From Neorhizobium sp. SOG26 (GTDB lineage Bacteria > Pseudomonadota > Alphaproteobacteria > Rhizobiales > Rhizobiaceae), in NCBI RefSeq assembly GCF_003491345.1, contig NZ_CP025512.1, positions 62,001-126,000 on the forward strand: DNA of 64,000 nucleotides, given 5' to 3'. Shown one piece after another: positions 44,017 through 52,265 of the stretch. The notes below the pieces were generated by a model. That model saw only the letters and a list, made by a program, of their open reading frames with translations, ran no database searches and had not been told where the DNA came from. How positions within the stretch are numbered: the stretch's first letter is position 1; every line of letters starts with the position of its first letter. Made by a program: the position numbers and the translations under genes.

Positions 44017-44730
44017 ATGGCACCGACGCATATCCTGTCTGCCTATGACGAAGAGCTGAAATACCTGAGCCGCCGCATCTCCGAGATGGGCGGCCTTGCC
44101 GAAGAGATGTGCTCCGACGCCCTGCGCGCTCTCATCAACTCCGACACGGGGCTGGCGCAGAAGGTGATCTCGGACGACGTGATCCTCGACCAGGCGGAGC
44201 GGGAGATCCAGGACAAGGCGATCTTGACGATCGCCAAGAGGCAGCCGATGGCGGCCGACCTGCGCGAAATCGTCGGCACCTTGCGCATCGCGGCCGATCT
44301 GGAGCGCGTCGGAGATCTCGGCAAGAACATCGCCAAGCGCGTCATCGCCGTCCAAGGCTCCGGCGTGCCGCGCAAGCTTGCCCGCGGCCTTGAACATCTG
44401 TCGGACCTTGCGCTCGTGCAGCTCAAGGAGGTGCTGGATGTGTTCGCCAACCGCTCGGCGGAGAAGGCCGAGGCGATCCGCGTCCGCGACGAGGAAATCG
44501 ACGCGATGTACACCTCGCTGTTTCGCGAGCTCCTGACTTACATGATGGAAGATCCGCGCAACATCACCCCCTGCACGCATCTCCTGTTCTGCGCCAAGAA
44601 CATCGAGCGCATCGGCGACCACGCGACCAACATCGCCGAGACCATCTATTACATGAAGACCGGCTCGCAGCCGGAAGGCGATCGGCCGAAGGACGACTCG
44701 TCGAACAGGCTCGGCGCGATCACCAAGTAA
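44017..44730 (+). CDS. phoU: Phosphate signalling complex protein PhoU
   Basis: A 237-residue all-helical protein made of two PhoU repeats. Each has the metal-binding acidic pattern: LRIAADLERVGDLGKNIAKR in the first and CAKNIERIGDHATNIAE in the second. It links PstSCAB activity to PhoR and keeps the regulon off when phosphate is plentiful. It lies between pstB and phoB with gaps of 43 and 26 bp. TTGAGGA lies 9 nt before the ATG. Confidence 0.96.
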   Translation: MAPTHILSAYDEELKYLSRRISEMGGLAEEMCSDALRALINSDTGLAQKVISDDVILDQAEREIQDKAILTIAKRQPMAADLREIVGTLRIAADLERVGDLGKNIAKRVIAVQGSGVPRKLARGLEHLSDLALVQLKEVLDVFANRSAEKAEAIRVRDEEIDAMYTSLFRELLTYMMEDPRNITPCTHLLFCAKNIERIGDHATNIAETIYYMKTGSQPEGDRPKDDSSNRLGAITK

Positions 44731-44756
44731 GCCAACGCTGACGGAGCTGGCCTCAC

Positions 44757-45440
44757 ATGCTGCCACGGATTGCTGTCGTAGAGGATGAGGAGGCGCTGAG
44801 CGTGCTTCTCCGCTACAACCTTGAAGCTGAGGGTTACGATGTCGAAACGATCATGCGGGGCGATGAAGCCGAGATCCGGCTGCAGGAGCGCACCCCGGAT
44901 CTCTTGATCCTCGACTGGATGCTGCCGGGCGTTTCCGGCATCGAGCTTTGCCGTCGCCTGCGCGCCCGACCCGAAACCGAGCGCCTGCCGATCATCATGC
45001 TGACGGCGCGTGGCGAGGAAAGCGAGCGGGTCCGGGGTCTTGCCACGGGGGCAGACGATTATGTGGTCAAGCCCTTCTCGACGCCGGAGCTGATGGCGCG
45101 CGTCAAGGCGATGCTGCGGCGGGCGCGCCCGGAAGTGCTGTCCAGCGTCCTTCGCTGCGGTGATATCGAGCTCGATCGCGAGACCCATCGCGTCCACCGC
45201 AAGAGCCGTGAGGTGCGGCTTGGGCCCACAGAATTCCGCCTCCTGGAGTTCCTGATGGCCTCTCCCGGCCGCGTGTTCTCACGTTCGCAGCTGCTGGATG
45301 GCGTCTGGGGCCACGACATCTATGTCGATGAGCGCACCGTCGACGTCCATGTCGGGCGCCTCCGCAAGGCGCTCAACTTCTCCAACATGCAGGATGTGAT
45401 CCGCACCGTTCGGGGTGCGGGCTATTCGATGGAGGCCTGA
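44757..45440 (+). CDS. phoB: Phosphate regulon response regulator PhoB
   Basis: OmpR-type regulator of 227 residues. The receiver has the acidic pair VEDEEA, the phospho-acceptor Asp in LLILDWMLPG (about residue 53), and KPFSTPEL. The winged-helix domain has LGPTEFRLLEFLM and the recognition region VDERTVDVHVGRLRKAL. Once phosphorylated by PhoR it binds Pho boxes such as the one at 39091-39119. Being last in the operon after phoU is the rhizobial arrangement. Only 6 bp separate its stop from the convergent PACE gene. Confidence 0.95.
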   Translation: MLPRIAVVEDEEALSVLLRYNLEAEGYDVETIMRGDEAEIRLQERTPDLLILDWMLPGVSGIELCRRLRARPETERLPIIMLTARGEESERVRGLATGADDYVVKPFSTPELMARVKAMLRRARPEVLSSVLRCGDIELDRETHRVHRKSREVRLGPTEFRLLEFLMASPGRVFSRSQLLDGVWGHDIYVDERTVDVHVGRLRKALNFSNMQDVIRTVRGAGYSMEA

Positions 45441-45446
45441 GGCGCT

Positions 45447-45884
45447 TCAGCGCGCCTCGGCCTGCTCTTTCCATTCCGGCAGCGGGAAAATCCGGTCGTA
45501 AGCCCAGTTGAAGACGAAGGCATAGGCCACGTAGAACAGCGCAAAGGCGATATCCATCACCAGCGCTTCCCAGAGGCTGATGTCGAGATACCAGGCCACG
45601 AACGGCAGGAGCACGATCAGCAGGCCAAGCTCGAACAGGATCGAGTGCGCCACGCGGATCGCGGGTGATTTCTGCGTGCCGCCGGTCATCCGCCGCATCA
45701 GGTGGTCGAAGCCGAGATTGTAGAGGTAGTTCCAGCCGGTCGCGATGGTGGCGCCGCCGACGGCGATCACGCCAATGTCCTCGATCGGCTTGTGGAAGAA
45801 CAGCGCACCGAGCGGCGTGACGATCAGAAGAGCGATGATTTCGAAGCTTAAGGCGTGACGGATACGGTCGCGTGTCGAGCGCAT
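45447..45884 (-). CDS. PACE-family (AceI-like) multidrug/biocide efflux protein
   Basis: A 145-residue protein with four membrane helices in two tandem pairs, the layout of proteobacterial antimicrobial compound efflux transporters. The conserved acidic residue of helix 1 (Glu15 in AceI) is present as RHALSFEIIALL, with Glu exactly at position 15. Helix 2 carries GWNYLYNLGFD and helix 4 FNWAYDRIFPLP, both typical. It exports compounds such as chlorhexidine or short diamines by proton exchange in characterised relatives. Single gene, convergent with phoB. Confidence 0.88.
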   Translation of the reverse strand: MRSTRDRIRHALSFEIIALLIVTPLGALFFHKPIEDIGVIAVGGATIATGWNYLYNLGFDHLMRRMTGGTQKSPAIRVAHSILFELGLLIVLLPFVAWYLDISLWEALVMDIAFALFYVAYAFVFNWAYDRIFPLPEWKEQAEAR

Positions 45885-46029
45885 GGCAAACCCCTATACG
45901 GGTTGTTCCGGGTCGTCCCGAAGTTCAGGCCCATCAGGGGGAGGTCGTCCTCTCAAGGCTTGAGATAATCAATCCGGGGCGAGGGGACAAGAGCGCTGGC
46001 GCAAACCAGCTATGCCCGCGCGGCAGGCA

Positions 46030-46054
46030 CAAAAAAGCGGGCCTGTGGCCCGCT
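46030..46054 (-). terminator. Rho-independent terminator of gcrA
   Basis: On the minus strand AGCGGGCC and GGCCCGCT pair around a 3-nt loop, and TTTTT follows. It starts 26 nt after the gcrA stop. Confidence 0.88.
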
Positions 46055-46079
46055 CTTGAAATGTCGCTATGTTGCCCGA

Positions 46080-46619
46080 TCAGGCGCGGGCAACGGCCCG
46101 GCGGCGGTCATGCACCGGCTGGTAGGCCAGTTTTGCATGGTAGCCGCAATAAGGAGAGGCTTCGCGGGCTTCGCAGCCGCAGAAGTGGAAGTCGTCCTTC
46201 AGCGGGTCGCCAACCGGCCACTTGCAGGTGCGCTCGGTCAGTTCCGTCAGGCCCAGGCGACGCGAGATCGGCACGACAACGTTGCTTGCCGGGCGGAATT
46301 CCATTTCCTCGTAGGCTTCGACTTCGATCTCTTCCTTGAGAACGGTCGCGCCAACCGGGCGGGTCACCGTCTTGGTGGCAACGCGCGAAGCGAAGTTCGG
46401 GGCGCGAGGCGCGGAGGTCGCGCGCTTGGGAGCCGCCGCACGATTGCTGGCTACCGAACCGCCACCTGCCTTGGCTCGGCCGGGCAGGCTGAGGCGGTGC
46501 ACCTTGCCGATCACGGCATTTCGGCTTACGCCTCCAAGTTGTGCCGCGATCTGGCTGGCGCTGAGGCCTTCGGCCCAAAGCTTCTTGAGTTTTTCGACGC
46601 GCTCGTCTGTCCAGTTCAT
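46080..46619 (-). CDS. gcrA: Cell cycle regulator GcrA
   Basis: A 179-residue GcrA-type regulator, which works with sigma-70 RNA polymerase at promoters carrying CcrM-methylated GANTC. The N-terminal DNA-binding domain starts MNWTDERVEKLKKLWAEGLSASQIAAQLGGVSRNAVIGKVHRL, the family hallmark. A Lys/Ala/Pro-rich linker follows, and the C-terminal domain has CKWPVGDP and FHFCGCEAREASPYCGYHAKLAY. ATG 46619 has GGAG 8 nt upstream; an in-frame start at 46694 is rejected. Its upstream region is packed with GANTC sites, a CtrA-like site and a 26-bp inverted repeat. Confidence 0.96.
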   Translation of the reverse strand: MNWTDERVEKLKKLWAEGLSASQIAAQLGGVSRNAVIGKVHRLSLPGRAKAGGGSVASNRAAAPKRATSAPRAPNFASRVATKTVTRPVGATVLKEEIEVEAYEEMEFRPASNVVVPISRRLGLTELTERTCKWPVGDPLKDDFHFCGCEAREASPYCGYHAKLAYQPVHDRRRAVARA

Positions 46620-46668
46620 GCCCGTTCTCCGCCTTTGAACGTTGCTGGCATGCAGAATCCTTCCACCC

Positions 46669-46694
46669 TTGCTGCGGAAAACATTCCGCAGCAA
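46669..46694. repeat. 26-bp inverted repeat upstream of gcrA
   Basis: TTGCTGCGGAA and TTCCGCAGCAA are perfect 11-bp arms around 4 nt, 50-75 bp before the gcrA ATG. There is no T-run. It could be an operator, or a strong hairpin in the gcrA 5' leader. Confidence 0.75.
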
Positions 46695-46741
46695 CCACTA
46701 TATCTATGATGTAGGTGACTAGTTCCGCCGCATGCGTTCTA

Positions 46742-46756
46742 GTAATTGATGATTAA
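46742..46756 (-). promoter_or_regulatory. CtrA-like site in the gcrA promoter region
   Basis: On the minus strand TTAA, 7 nt, TTAC matches 7 of 8 bases of the CtrA consensus TTAA-N7-TTAA. It lies 123-137 bp before the gcrA ATG. CtrA represses gcrA in Caulobacter. Confidence 0.45.
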
Positions 46757-46770
46757 CCTAGTGCCACGCT

Positions 46771-46846
46771 GACTCCGTGGCAAGAGTCGGTGGAATCAGC
46801 GCGAATCGATTTTGCGGTTTTCCCCAACTTGCTGTCCGGGCGAGTC
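46771..46846. promoter_or_regulatory. Cluster of CcrM (GANTC) sites between gcrA and argD
   Basis: Five GANTC sites fall in 76 bp: GACTC 46771, GAGTC 46784, GAATC 46793, GAATC 46803 and GAGTC 46842. A sixth (GAATC 46655) lies 36 bp before the gcrA ATG. By chance one per 256 bp is expected. CcrM methylates these sites and GcrA reads them. Confidence 0.8.
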
Positions 46847-46911
46847 ATTTTTGCCACAGATCAACCCAGGCGATAAAATCCGCTGAAATGCCGCTGAAAG
46901 CCCGGGATTTG

Positions 46912-46940
46912 TTGACAAGCCCGGGTGAAGGATCAATAGT
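46912..46940 (+). promoter_or_regulatory. Possible sigma-70 promoter before argD
   Basis: TTGACA (perfect -35), 17 bp, then AATAGT (4 of 6 to TATAAT). The -35 lies between two direct copies of AAGCCCGGG (46898 and 46917). If real, its transcript would start almost on the hairpin at 46947. Confidence 0.4.
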
Positions 46941-46946
46941 GCCACC

Positions 46947-46969
46947 GCCGCCCTGTGGGCGGCATTTTT
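46947..46969 (+). terminator. Rho-independent terminator in the argD leader
   Basis: GCCGCCC and GGGCGGC pair around TGT, then ATTTTT. It points rightward between two divergent genes, so no annotated gene ends there. It may end a small RNA or attenuate argD. Confidence 0.7.
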
Positions 46970-47029
46970 AATTGTTGCGCCGGGCTTTTGGGACGCTCGG
47001 CGATGACTGGCTTTAGGAGTGATGTCGCC

Positions 47030-48226
47030 ATGGCTGAATCGGCGCTTTTCGACACTTTTGCCCGGGCTCCGCTGCGCTTCGAGCGAGGCGAGGGTGTCTG
47101 GCTCGTGACGGAAGGTGGCGAGCGATATCTCGACTTCGGTTCCGGCATCGCGGTCAACTCGCTCGGTCACGCGCATCCGCACCTCGTCGAGGCGCTGAAG
47201 TCGCAAGCCGAAAAAGTCTGGCATACATCGAACCTGTTCGATGTGACCGGCCAGGACACGCTGTCGCGCCGGCTGGCTGACAACTCCTTTGCGGACAAGG
47301 TGTTCTTCACGAACTCCGGTGCGGAAGCGCTGGAATGCGCCATCAAGACCGCGCGCCGCTACCAGTACACCAAGGGCCACCCGGACCGCTTCCACATCAT
47401 CACCTTCGAAGGCGCCTTCCACGGCCGCACCTTGGCGACGATCGCGGCCGGCGGCCAGGCAAAGTACCTGGAAGGCTTTGGCCCCAAGGTCCAAGGTTTC
47501 GACCAGGTCCCGTTCGGTGATGTCGAGGCTCTGAAGGCGGCGATCAACGAGAACACCGCAGCGATCCTCATCGAGCCGATTCAGGGCGAGGGCGGTATCC
47601 GTCCGGTGCCGAAGGAATTCCTCCAGACGCTGCGCAAGCTCTGCGACGACAACGGCCTGCTGCTGATCTTCGACGAAGTCCAGTGCGGCATGGGCCGTAC
47701 CGGCAAGCTTTTCGCCCATGAACTGACCGGCGTGACCCCGGACATCATGGCGCTCGCCAAGGGTATCGGCGGCGGCTATCCGCTGGGCGCCTGCCTTGCC
47801 ACGGCAGAAGCTGCCTCGGGCATGACGGCTGGCACGCATGGAACGACCTACGGGGGCAACCCGCTCGGCATGGCGGTCGGCAATGCCGTCCTCGATGTCA
47901 TGCTGGAGGAGGGGTTCCTGGAGCGTGTCCGCGACGTCTCGCTCTTCTTCCGCCAGGGGCTCGCAAGCCTCAAGGATCGTTTCCCGAACATCATCGAGGA
48001 TATTCGCGGCGAAGGCCTCCTGCTCGGCATCAAGGCCAAGGTGCCTGCCGGCGAACTCGTGGGCGCCATGCGCGACGAGCACATGCTGGCCGTACCGGCC
48101 GGAGATAACGTCGTGCGCCTGCTGCCGCCGTTGACGGTCACCGTTGATGAGGCTCGCGAGGGTCTGGCACGCATCGAGAAGGCAGCGGAAAAGCTCACCG
48201 CAGCCAACATGAAGAAATCGGCCTGA
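47030..48226 (+). CDS. argD: Acetylornithine aminotransferase
   Basis: PLP enzyme that transaminates N-acetylglutamate semialdehyde to acetylornithine in arginine synthesis. The 398-residue length is that of bacterial ArgD. Marks are [69 protein letters not shown] and the PLP-Lys in [15 protein letters not shown]. The ATG at 47030 (MAESALF) has AGGAG 10 nt upstream; earlier starts at 46955 or 47003 would run into the leader terminator or lack a ribosome site. It leads argD-argF-hslO. Confidence 0.94.
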   Translation: MAESALFDTFARAPLRFERGEGVWLVTEGGERYLDFGSGIAVNSLGHAHPHLVEALKSQAEKVWHTSNLFDVTGQDTLSRRLADNSFADKVFFTNSGAEALECAIKTARRYQYTKGHPDRFHIITFEGAFHGRTLATIAAGGQAKYLEGFGPKVQGFDQVPFGDVEALKAAINENTAAILIEPIQGEGGIRPVPKEFLQTLRKLCDDNGLLLIFDEVQCGMGRTGKLFAHELTGVTPDIMALAKGIGGGYPLGACLATAEAASGMTAGTHGTTYGGNPLGMAVGNAVLDVMLEEGFLERVRDVSLFFRQGLASLKDRFPNIIEDIRGEGLLLGIKAKVPAGELVGAMRDEHMLAVPAGDNVVRLLPPLTVTVDEAREGLARIEKAAEKLTAANMKKSA

Positions 48227-48274
48227 AGGGTGAGAGAGGGCGCCTGACGGTTCCCTCTTCATAGGAAGCAGAAC

Positions 48275-49192
48275 ATGGCATCTCCGAAGCATTTCCTTGA
48301 TCTTTCCGCAGTCTCCCCCGCGGATCTGCGCGTCATTCTTGAAGACGCCAAGGTTCGAAAGCAGGCGACGAAGGCGGGCACGGCGGAAAAGCCGCTGGCC
48401 GGCAAGGTCCTGGCGATGATCTTCGAAAAGCCGTCGACCCGTACCCGCGTTTCCTTTGATGTCGGCATGCGCCAGCTCGGCGGCGAGACGCTGTTCCTGT
48501 CGGGCACGGAAATGCAGCTTGGCCGCGCCGAAACGATCGGCGACACGGCCAAGGTCCTGTCCCGTTACGTCGACGCGATCATGATCCGCACCACGGATCA
48601 CGCCCGCATGCTGGAGCTTGCCGAACACGCAACGGTGCCGGTCATCAACGCGCTGACCGACGACACGCATCCCTGCCAGATCATGGCAGACATCATGACC
48701 TTCGAGGAGCATCGCGGGTCGATCGAAGGCAGGACGATCGCCTGGACCGGCGACGGCAACAACGTGCTCCATTCCTTTGTCGAAGGTGCGGCACGCTTCG
48801 GTTACCGGATGAACATGGCGGTGCCGATGGGCTCCGAGCCGCATGACAAGTTCCTGAACTGGGCACGCAACAACGGCGGCAACATCATGCTCTGCCATGA
48901 TGCCGAGCGCGCCGTGGCGGGTGCCGATTGCGTCGTCACCGACACATGGGTGTCGATGAACCAGGAACACAAGGCGCGCGGCCACAACATCTTCCAGCCG
49001 TACCAGGTCAATGGCGAGCTGATGAAGCACGCCGACAAGGACGCGCTGTTCATGCACTGCCTGCCGGCACATCGCGGCGAGGAGGTGACCGACGAGGTGA
49101 TCGACGGACCGCAGTCGGTGGTCTTCGACGAAGCGGAAAACCGGTTGCACGCCCAGAAGTCGATCCTCGCCTGGTGCCTGGGCGCTGTCTGA
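48275..49192 (+). CDS. argF: Ornithine carbamoyltransferase
   Basis: Makes citrulline from ornithine and carbamoyl phosphate. The 305 residues contain the carbamoyl-phosphate motif [13 protein letters not shown] (about 50-62), the HPCQ motif ([14 protein letters not shown]) and the ornithine-loop [20 protein letters not shown] lies 6 nt before the ATG. It lies 48 bp after argD and is surely in the same transcript. Confidence 0.96.
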   Translation: MASPKHFLDLSAVSPADLRVILEDAKVRKQATKAGTAEKPLAGKVLAMIFEKPSTRTRVSFDVGMRQLGGETLFLSGTEMQLGRAETIGDTAKVLSRYVDAIMIRTTDHARMLELAEHATVPVINALTDDTHPCQIMADIMTFEEHRGSIEGRTIAWTGDGNNVLHSFVEGAARFGYRMNMAVPMGSEPHDKFLNWARNNGGNIMLCHDAERAVAGADCVVTDTWVSMNQEHKARGHNIFQPYQVNGELMKHADKDALFMHCLPAHRGEEVTDEVIDGPQSVVFDEAENRLHAQKSILAWCLGAV

Positions 49193-49369
49193 GCGTCCAA
49201 CAACTTGAATTCGGCAAAAGCTGGTACCATCTACCGGCTTTCAGGTGCGCTTCCTGACAGAGCTCGAGGCGCTTCAACAAACATCGTCGACGCTTTTCAT
49301 CCCCGCCCGGTGGTTCCGCTTGGGTGCGCGCATGTGTAAAAGGCCCCTGTCGGCGCGAAGGAGTAGGTC

Positions 49370-50359
49370 ATGGCGGAAGCGACTGTAGAACTCAACGAAC
49401 TCGACTTTGCCGGAGACGACCGCGTCGTTCCTTTCCAGGTGGAAGGTCTTGATGTGCGCGGTCGCGCCGTGCAGCTCGGGCCGTTGCTCAACGCCATCCT
49501 GGAGCGTCACGAATATCCGGCCCCGGTTGCCCGGCTACTTTCCGAAGCCATCGTGCTCACCGCGCTGCTCGGCACCTCGTTGAAGTTTGACGGCAAGTTC
49601 ACGGTGCAGACCAAGAGCGACGGACCGGTGGACCTGCTGGTTGCCGATTTTTCGACGCCGCAGAGCCTTCGCGCCTATGCCCGCTACAATGAGGAGCGGC
49701 TTGCCGAAGCTGTAGAGGCCGGAAAGACGACGCCGCCTGACCTGTTGGGCGAAGGCATCCTCGCCTTCACCATCGACCAGGGCCGCGGCATGACGCCTTA
49801 CCAGGGCATCGTGCCGCTCGACGGCTCGTCGCTGGAAGAAATCGCTGGTGTGTATTTCCGGCAGTCCGAGCAGATACCGACCAAGGTGCGCCTCGGCGTG
49901 GCCGAACTCTACGATCGTGACGACAACGGCAAGGCCCGCCACAACTGGCGCGCCGGTGGCCTTGTTGCGCAGTTCCTGCCGGAAGCGCCGGAGCGCATGC
50001 GCCACCCGGATCTGCATGGCGGCGATGGCGACGAGAGCGAAACGGATTGGACCGAGGACGATGCCTGGAACGAGGCCCGCACGCTGGTCGAGACCATCGA
50101 CACGGACGAACTGACCGATCCGCAGGTGCCGATCGAACGGCTGCTGTTCCGCCTCTTCCATGAGCGCGGCGTGCGCGTCTACGAGCCGCAGCCGGTGCTT
50201 GATCGCTGCAGCTGTTCGCGTGAACGGATCAAGAGCGTGCTGGATGGCTTCAGCGCCGAGGAAATCGAGGCAAGCCAGGAGGACGGGCGCATCTCCGTCA
50301 CCTGCGAATTCTGCTCGACCACCTATCGCTACGAGGCGACGGAATTTGCCGACGCCTGA
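49370..50359 (+). CDS. hslO: Redox-regulated chaperone Hsp33
   Basis: A 329-residue holdase activated by oxidative unfolding. The C-terminal zinc site CSC...CEFC (CxC and CxxC, about residues 281-315) is complete. The N-terminal domain has RAVQLGPLLNAILERHEYPAPVARLLSEA and GILAFTIDQG. AAGGAG lies 6 nt before the ATG. It is 177 bp past argF, with no terminator seen, so co-transcription with argDF is likely, as in other Rhizobiaceae. Confidence 0.95.
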   Translation: MAEATVELNELDFAGDDRVVPFQVEGLDVRGRAVQLGPLLNAILERHEYPAPVARLLSEAIVLTALLGTSLKFDGKFTVQTKSDGPVDLLVADFSTPQSLRAYARYNEERLAEAVEAGKTTPPDLLGEGILAFTIDQGRGMTPYQGIVPLDGSSLEEIAGVYFRQSEQIPTKVRLGVAELYDRDDNGKARHNWRAGGLVAQFLPEAPERMRHPDLHGGDGDESETDWTEDDAWNEARTLVETIDTDELTDPQVPIERLLFRLFHERGVRVYEPQPVLDRCSCSRERIKSVLDGFSAEEIEASQEDGRISVTCEFCSTTYRYEATEFADA

Positions 50360-50384
50360 GGCGTTGCGGGTTGAAGAAACTGAA

Positions 50385-50410
50385 GGCGGGGCGCAAGTCC
50401 CGCCTTTTTT
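50385..50410 (+). terminator. Rho-independent terminator after hslO
   Basis: GGCGGG and CCCGCC pair around 8 nt, followed by six T. It ends 2 bp before the convergent apaG stop. Confidence 0.88.
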
Positions 50411-50411
50411 G

Positions 50412-50804
50412 TCAGTTGAGGACGCGCATCAGCCCTGGGCTGTCCAGCGAGAACGCTGGAATGGTCACATGGAAGGCTTCGCCCTCGTCGGTCACCATCT
50501 CGTAATGGCCGAACATGACGCCGGACGGCGTATCAAGCGGGCAGCCTGAGGAATATTCGTAGCTGTCGCCGGGTTTGAGCTGCGGTTGCTCACCCACCAC
50601 GCCCGGTCCATCGATCTCGTCGACGATGCCGTTCTGGTCGGTGATGTTCCAGTAGCGGTGCACGAGCTTGACGGTGAGCGGCGAGTGGTTCTCGATCACG
50701 ATCCGGTAGCCCCAGACATACCGGCTGTCTTCCGGGCAGGATTGCTCCTCCAGGTAATAAGGCTCGACCGAAACCTCGATATCTCTTGTGCGGGCGCGAT
50801 ACAT
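50412..50804 (-). CDS. apaG: ApaG protein
   Basis: A 130-residue single-domain beta-sandwich protein (DUF525/ApaG). Marks are [44 protein letters not shown] and [20 protein letters not shown], the last being the most conserved part. Biochemical role is unclear; in enterobacteria it sits with apaH and ksgA. GAGGTG lies 5 nt before ATG 50804, preferred over 50816. Leftward, downstream of metZ. Confidence 0.94.
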   Translation of the reverse strand: MYRARTRDIEVSVEPYYLEEQSCPEDSRYVWGYRIVIENHSPLTVKLVHRYWNITDQNGIVDEIDGPGVVGEQPQLKPGDSYEYSSGCPLDTPSGVMFGHYEMVTDEGEAFHVTIPAFSLDSPGLMRVLN

Positions 50805-50857
50805 GTTGCACCTCAACGGAACTCAGCTACGCGATATTGTACGCAAGCGATAAAAGG

Positions 50858-50950
50858 TCAAGAAATCTCGCCGCCTGGGGGCTGGCAGCCCCCCGCATTC
50901 TTGATCTTAAGGGTAATCGATAGGGTGAATCTTTCACGGATCCACCCTAT
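50858..50950 (-). repeat. Two inverted repeats between metZ and apaG
   Basis: Repeat one (50858-50904): inner stem GGGGGCT/AGCCCCC with a 3-nt loop, and outer arms TCAAGAA/TTCTTGA. Read leftward it is followed by CCTTTTAT, so it can act as the metZ terminator. Repeat two (50920-50950): ATAGGGTG/CACCCTAT arms with a 15-nt loop, just past the metZ stop. This fills the 159-bp gap together with the apaG promoter. Confidence 0.65.
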
Positions 50951-50963
50951 GAAGGCTGCAGCG

Positions 50964-52148
50964 TCAGGCGCCGACCTTGGCAAGCGCCTGGGCGAAATCT
51001 TCCAGGAGATCGTCGGTGTCCTCGATGCCGGCCGACAGGCGAACGGTGCCGGCCGAGATGCCGAGTTCCGCACGGGCTTCTTCGCTGAGGTTCTTGTGGG
51101 TCGTGGTCGCCGGATGGGTAATCAGACTGCGCGTATCACCAAGGTTGTTGGAGATCGTCACGACGTCGAGCGCGTTCTGCAGCTTGAAAGCTGCTTCCTT
51201 GCCGCCCTTCAGCTCGAAGCAGACGAGCGTCGAGCCACCCTTCATCTGCCTGGCGATGATGTCGGCCTGCGGATGGTCTGCACGTCCCGGATAGATAACC
51301 TTGGCGATCTGCTTCTGGTCAGCCAGGAAATCCGCGATCTTGGCCGCATTGGCCGCCTGCTGCTTGACGCGCAGCGGCAGCGTCTCGACGCCCTTGAGCA
51401 GCGTCCAGGCGTTGAACGGCGACATGGCAGGGCCGGTATGGCGGAAATAGTCGCTCAGGTTCTCGTCGATCCAGGCCTTGTCCGACAGCACGATGCCGCC
51501 GAGGCAACGGCCCTGGCCGTCGATATGCTTGGTCGCGGAATAAACGACGATATGGGCGCCGAGTTCGAGCGGCTTCTGGAAGAGCGGCGTTGCGAACACG
51601 TTGTCCACCACCACCTTTGCGCCGATCTGGTTGGCAAGCTTGGCAACGCCGGCAATATCGACCACTTCGAGCGTCGGGTTGGTCGGGCTTTCCAGGAAGA
51701 AAACCTTGGTCTTCGGCGTGATCGCCTTTTCCCAGTTTTCGAGCGATCGCCCGTCAACGAGCGTACATTCGATGCCGTATTTCGGCGCCAGCGTTTCCAC
51801 CACCCAGCGGCACGAGCCGAACAGGGCGCGGGCGGCAACGATATGGTCGCCGGCCTTCAGCTGGCAAAGGATGGCGGCGCTGACGGCGGCCATGCCGGAT
51901 GCCGTGGCGCGGGCGTCCTCGGCGCCTTCCAGCATGCACATGCGCTTTTCAAACATGTCATTGGTGGGGCTGCCGTAGCGGGCGTAGATGAAACCTTCCG
52001 TCTCGCCCTTGAAACGGGCTTCCGCCGCTTCGGAGGTCTCGTAGACGAAACCCTGCGTCATGTAGATCGCTTCGGACATTTCGCCGAACTGCGAGCGGAG
52101 TGTTCCCCCGTGAACGAGCTGGGTCGCCGGGCGCCATTTGTTTGTCAT
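50964..52148 (-). CDS. metZ: O-succinylhomoserine sulfhydrylase
   Basis: PLP enzyme that joins O-succinylhomoserine and sulfide into homocysteine for methionine synthesis. The 394-residue product has YARYGSPTNDMFEKRMCMLEGAE (usually YsRxxNPT), ESPTNPTLEVVDI, and the PLP-Lys in VYSATKHIDGQGRCLGG. GAGGACC lies 6 nt before ATG 52148; the earlier frame runs into the riboswitch. A SAM-II riboswitch and terminator lie upstream, so expression should drop when SAM is ample. Confidence 0.93.
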   Translation of the reverse strand: MTNKWRPATQLVHGGTLRSQFGEMSEAIYMTQGFVYETSEAAEARFKGETEGFIYARYGSPTNDMFEKRMCMLEGAEDARATASGMAAVSAAILCQLKAGDHIVAARALFGSCRWVVETLAPKYGIECTLVDGRSLENWEKAITPKTKVFFLESPTNPTLEVVDIAGVAKLANQIGAKVVVDNVFATPLFQKPLELGAHIVVYSATKHIDGQGRCLGGIVLSDKAWIDENLSDYFRHTGPAMSPFNAWTLLKGVETLPLRVKQQAANAAKIADFLADQKQIAKVIYPGRADHPQADIIARQMKGGSTLVCFELKGGKEAAFKLQNALDVVTISNNLGDTRSLITHPATTTHKNLSEEARAELGISAGTVRLSAGIEDTDDLLEDFAQALAKVGA

Positions 52149-52172
52149 GCTGGTCCTCATTCCAAAACAAAA

Positions 52173-52200
52173 AAACCGGCCGCAAAAAGCAGACCGGTTT
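52173..52200 (-). terminator. Attenuator terminator of metZ leader
   Basis: On the minus strand AAACCGG and CCGGTTT pair, then seven T in a row. A competing pairing GACCGG/CCGGTC (52206-52211 with 52192-52197) would prevent it; that alternative also touches the 3' edge of the riboswitch. Confidence 0.7.
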
Positions 52201-52207
52201 CGCACCC

Positions 52208-52265
52208 GGTCCTTTTAGCCACTTATTTAACGTGGCTGCAAGCCGACCGGCCAAATCACCACGGG
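52208..52265 (-). promoter_or_regulatory. SAM-II riboswitch
   Basis: On the minus strand the element reads CGTGGTGATTT, then TTGCAGCCACG, TTAAATAAGTGGC and TAAAAGGA. This matches the conserved SAM-II (metA-type) pseudoknot: P1 pairs CGTGG with CCACG, and the GCTAAAAGG end is diagnostic. SAM-II is typical before metA and metZ in alphaproteobacteria. It lies 60 bp before the metZ ATG. Confidence 0.92.

Noticed and set aside
46080-46694. Longer gcrA reading starting at 46694
   Set aside because: Would translate through the inverted repeat; GcrA proteins start MNWTDERV, which has its own ribosome site.
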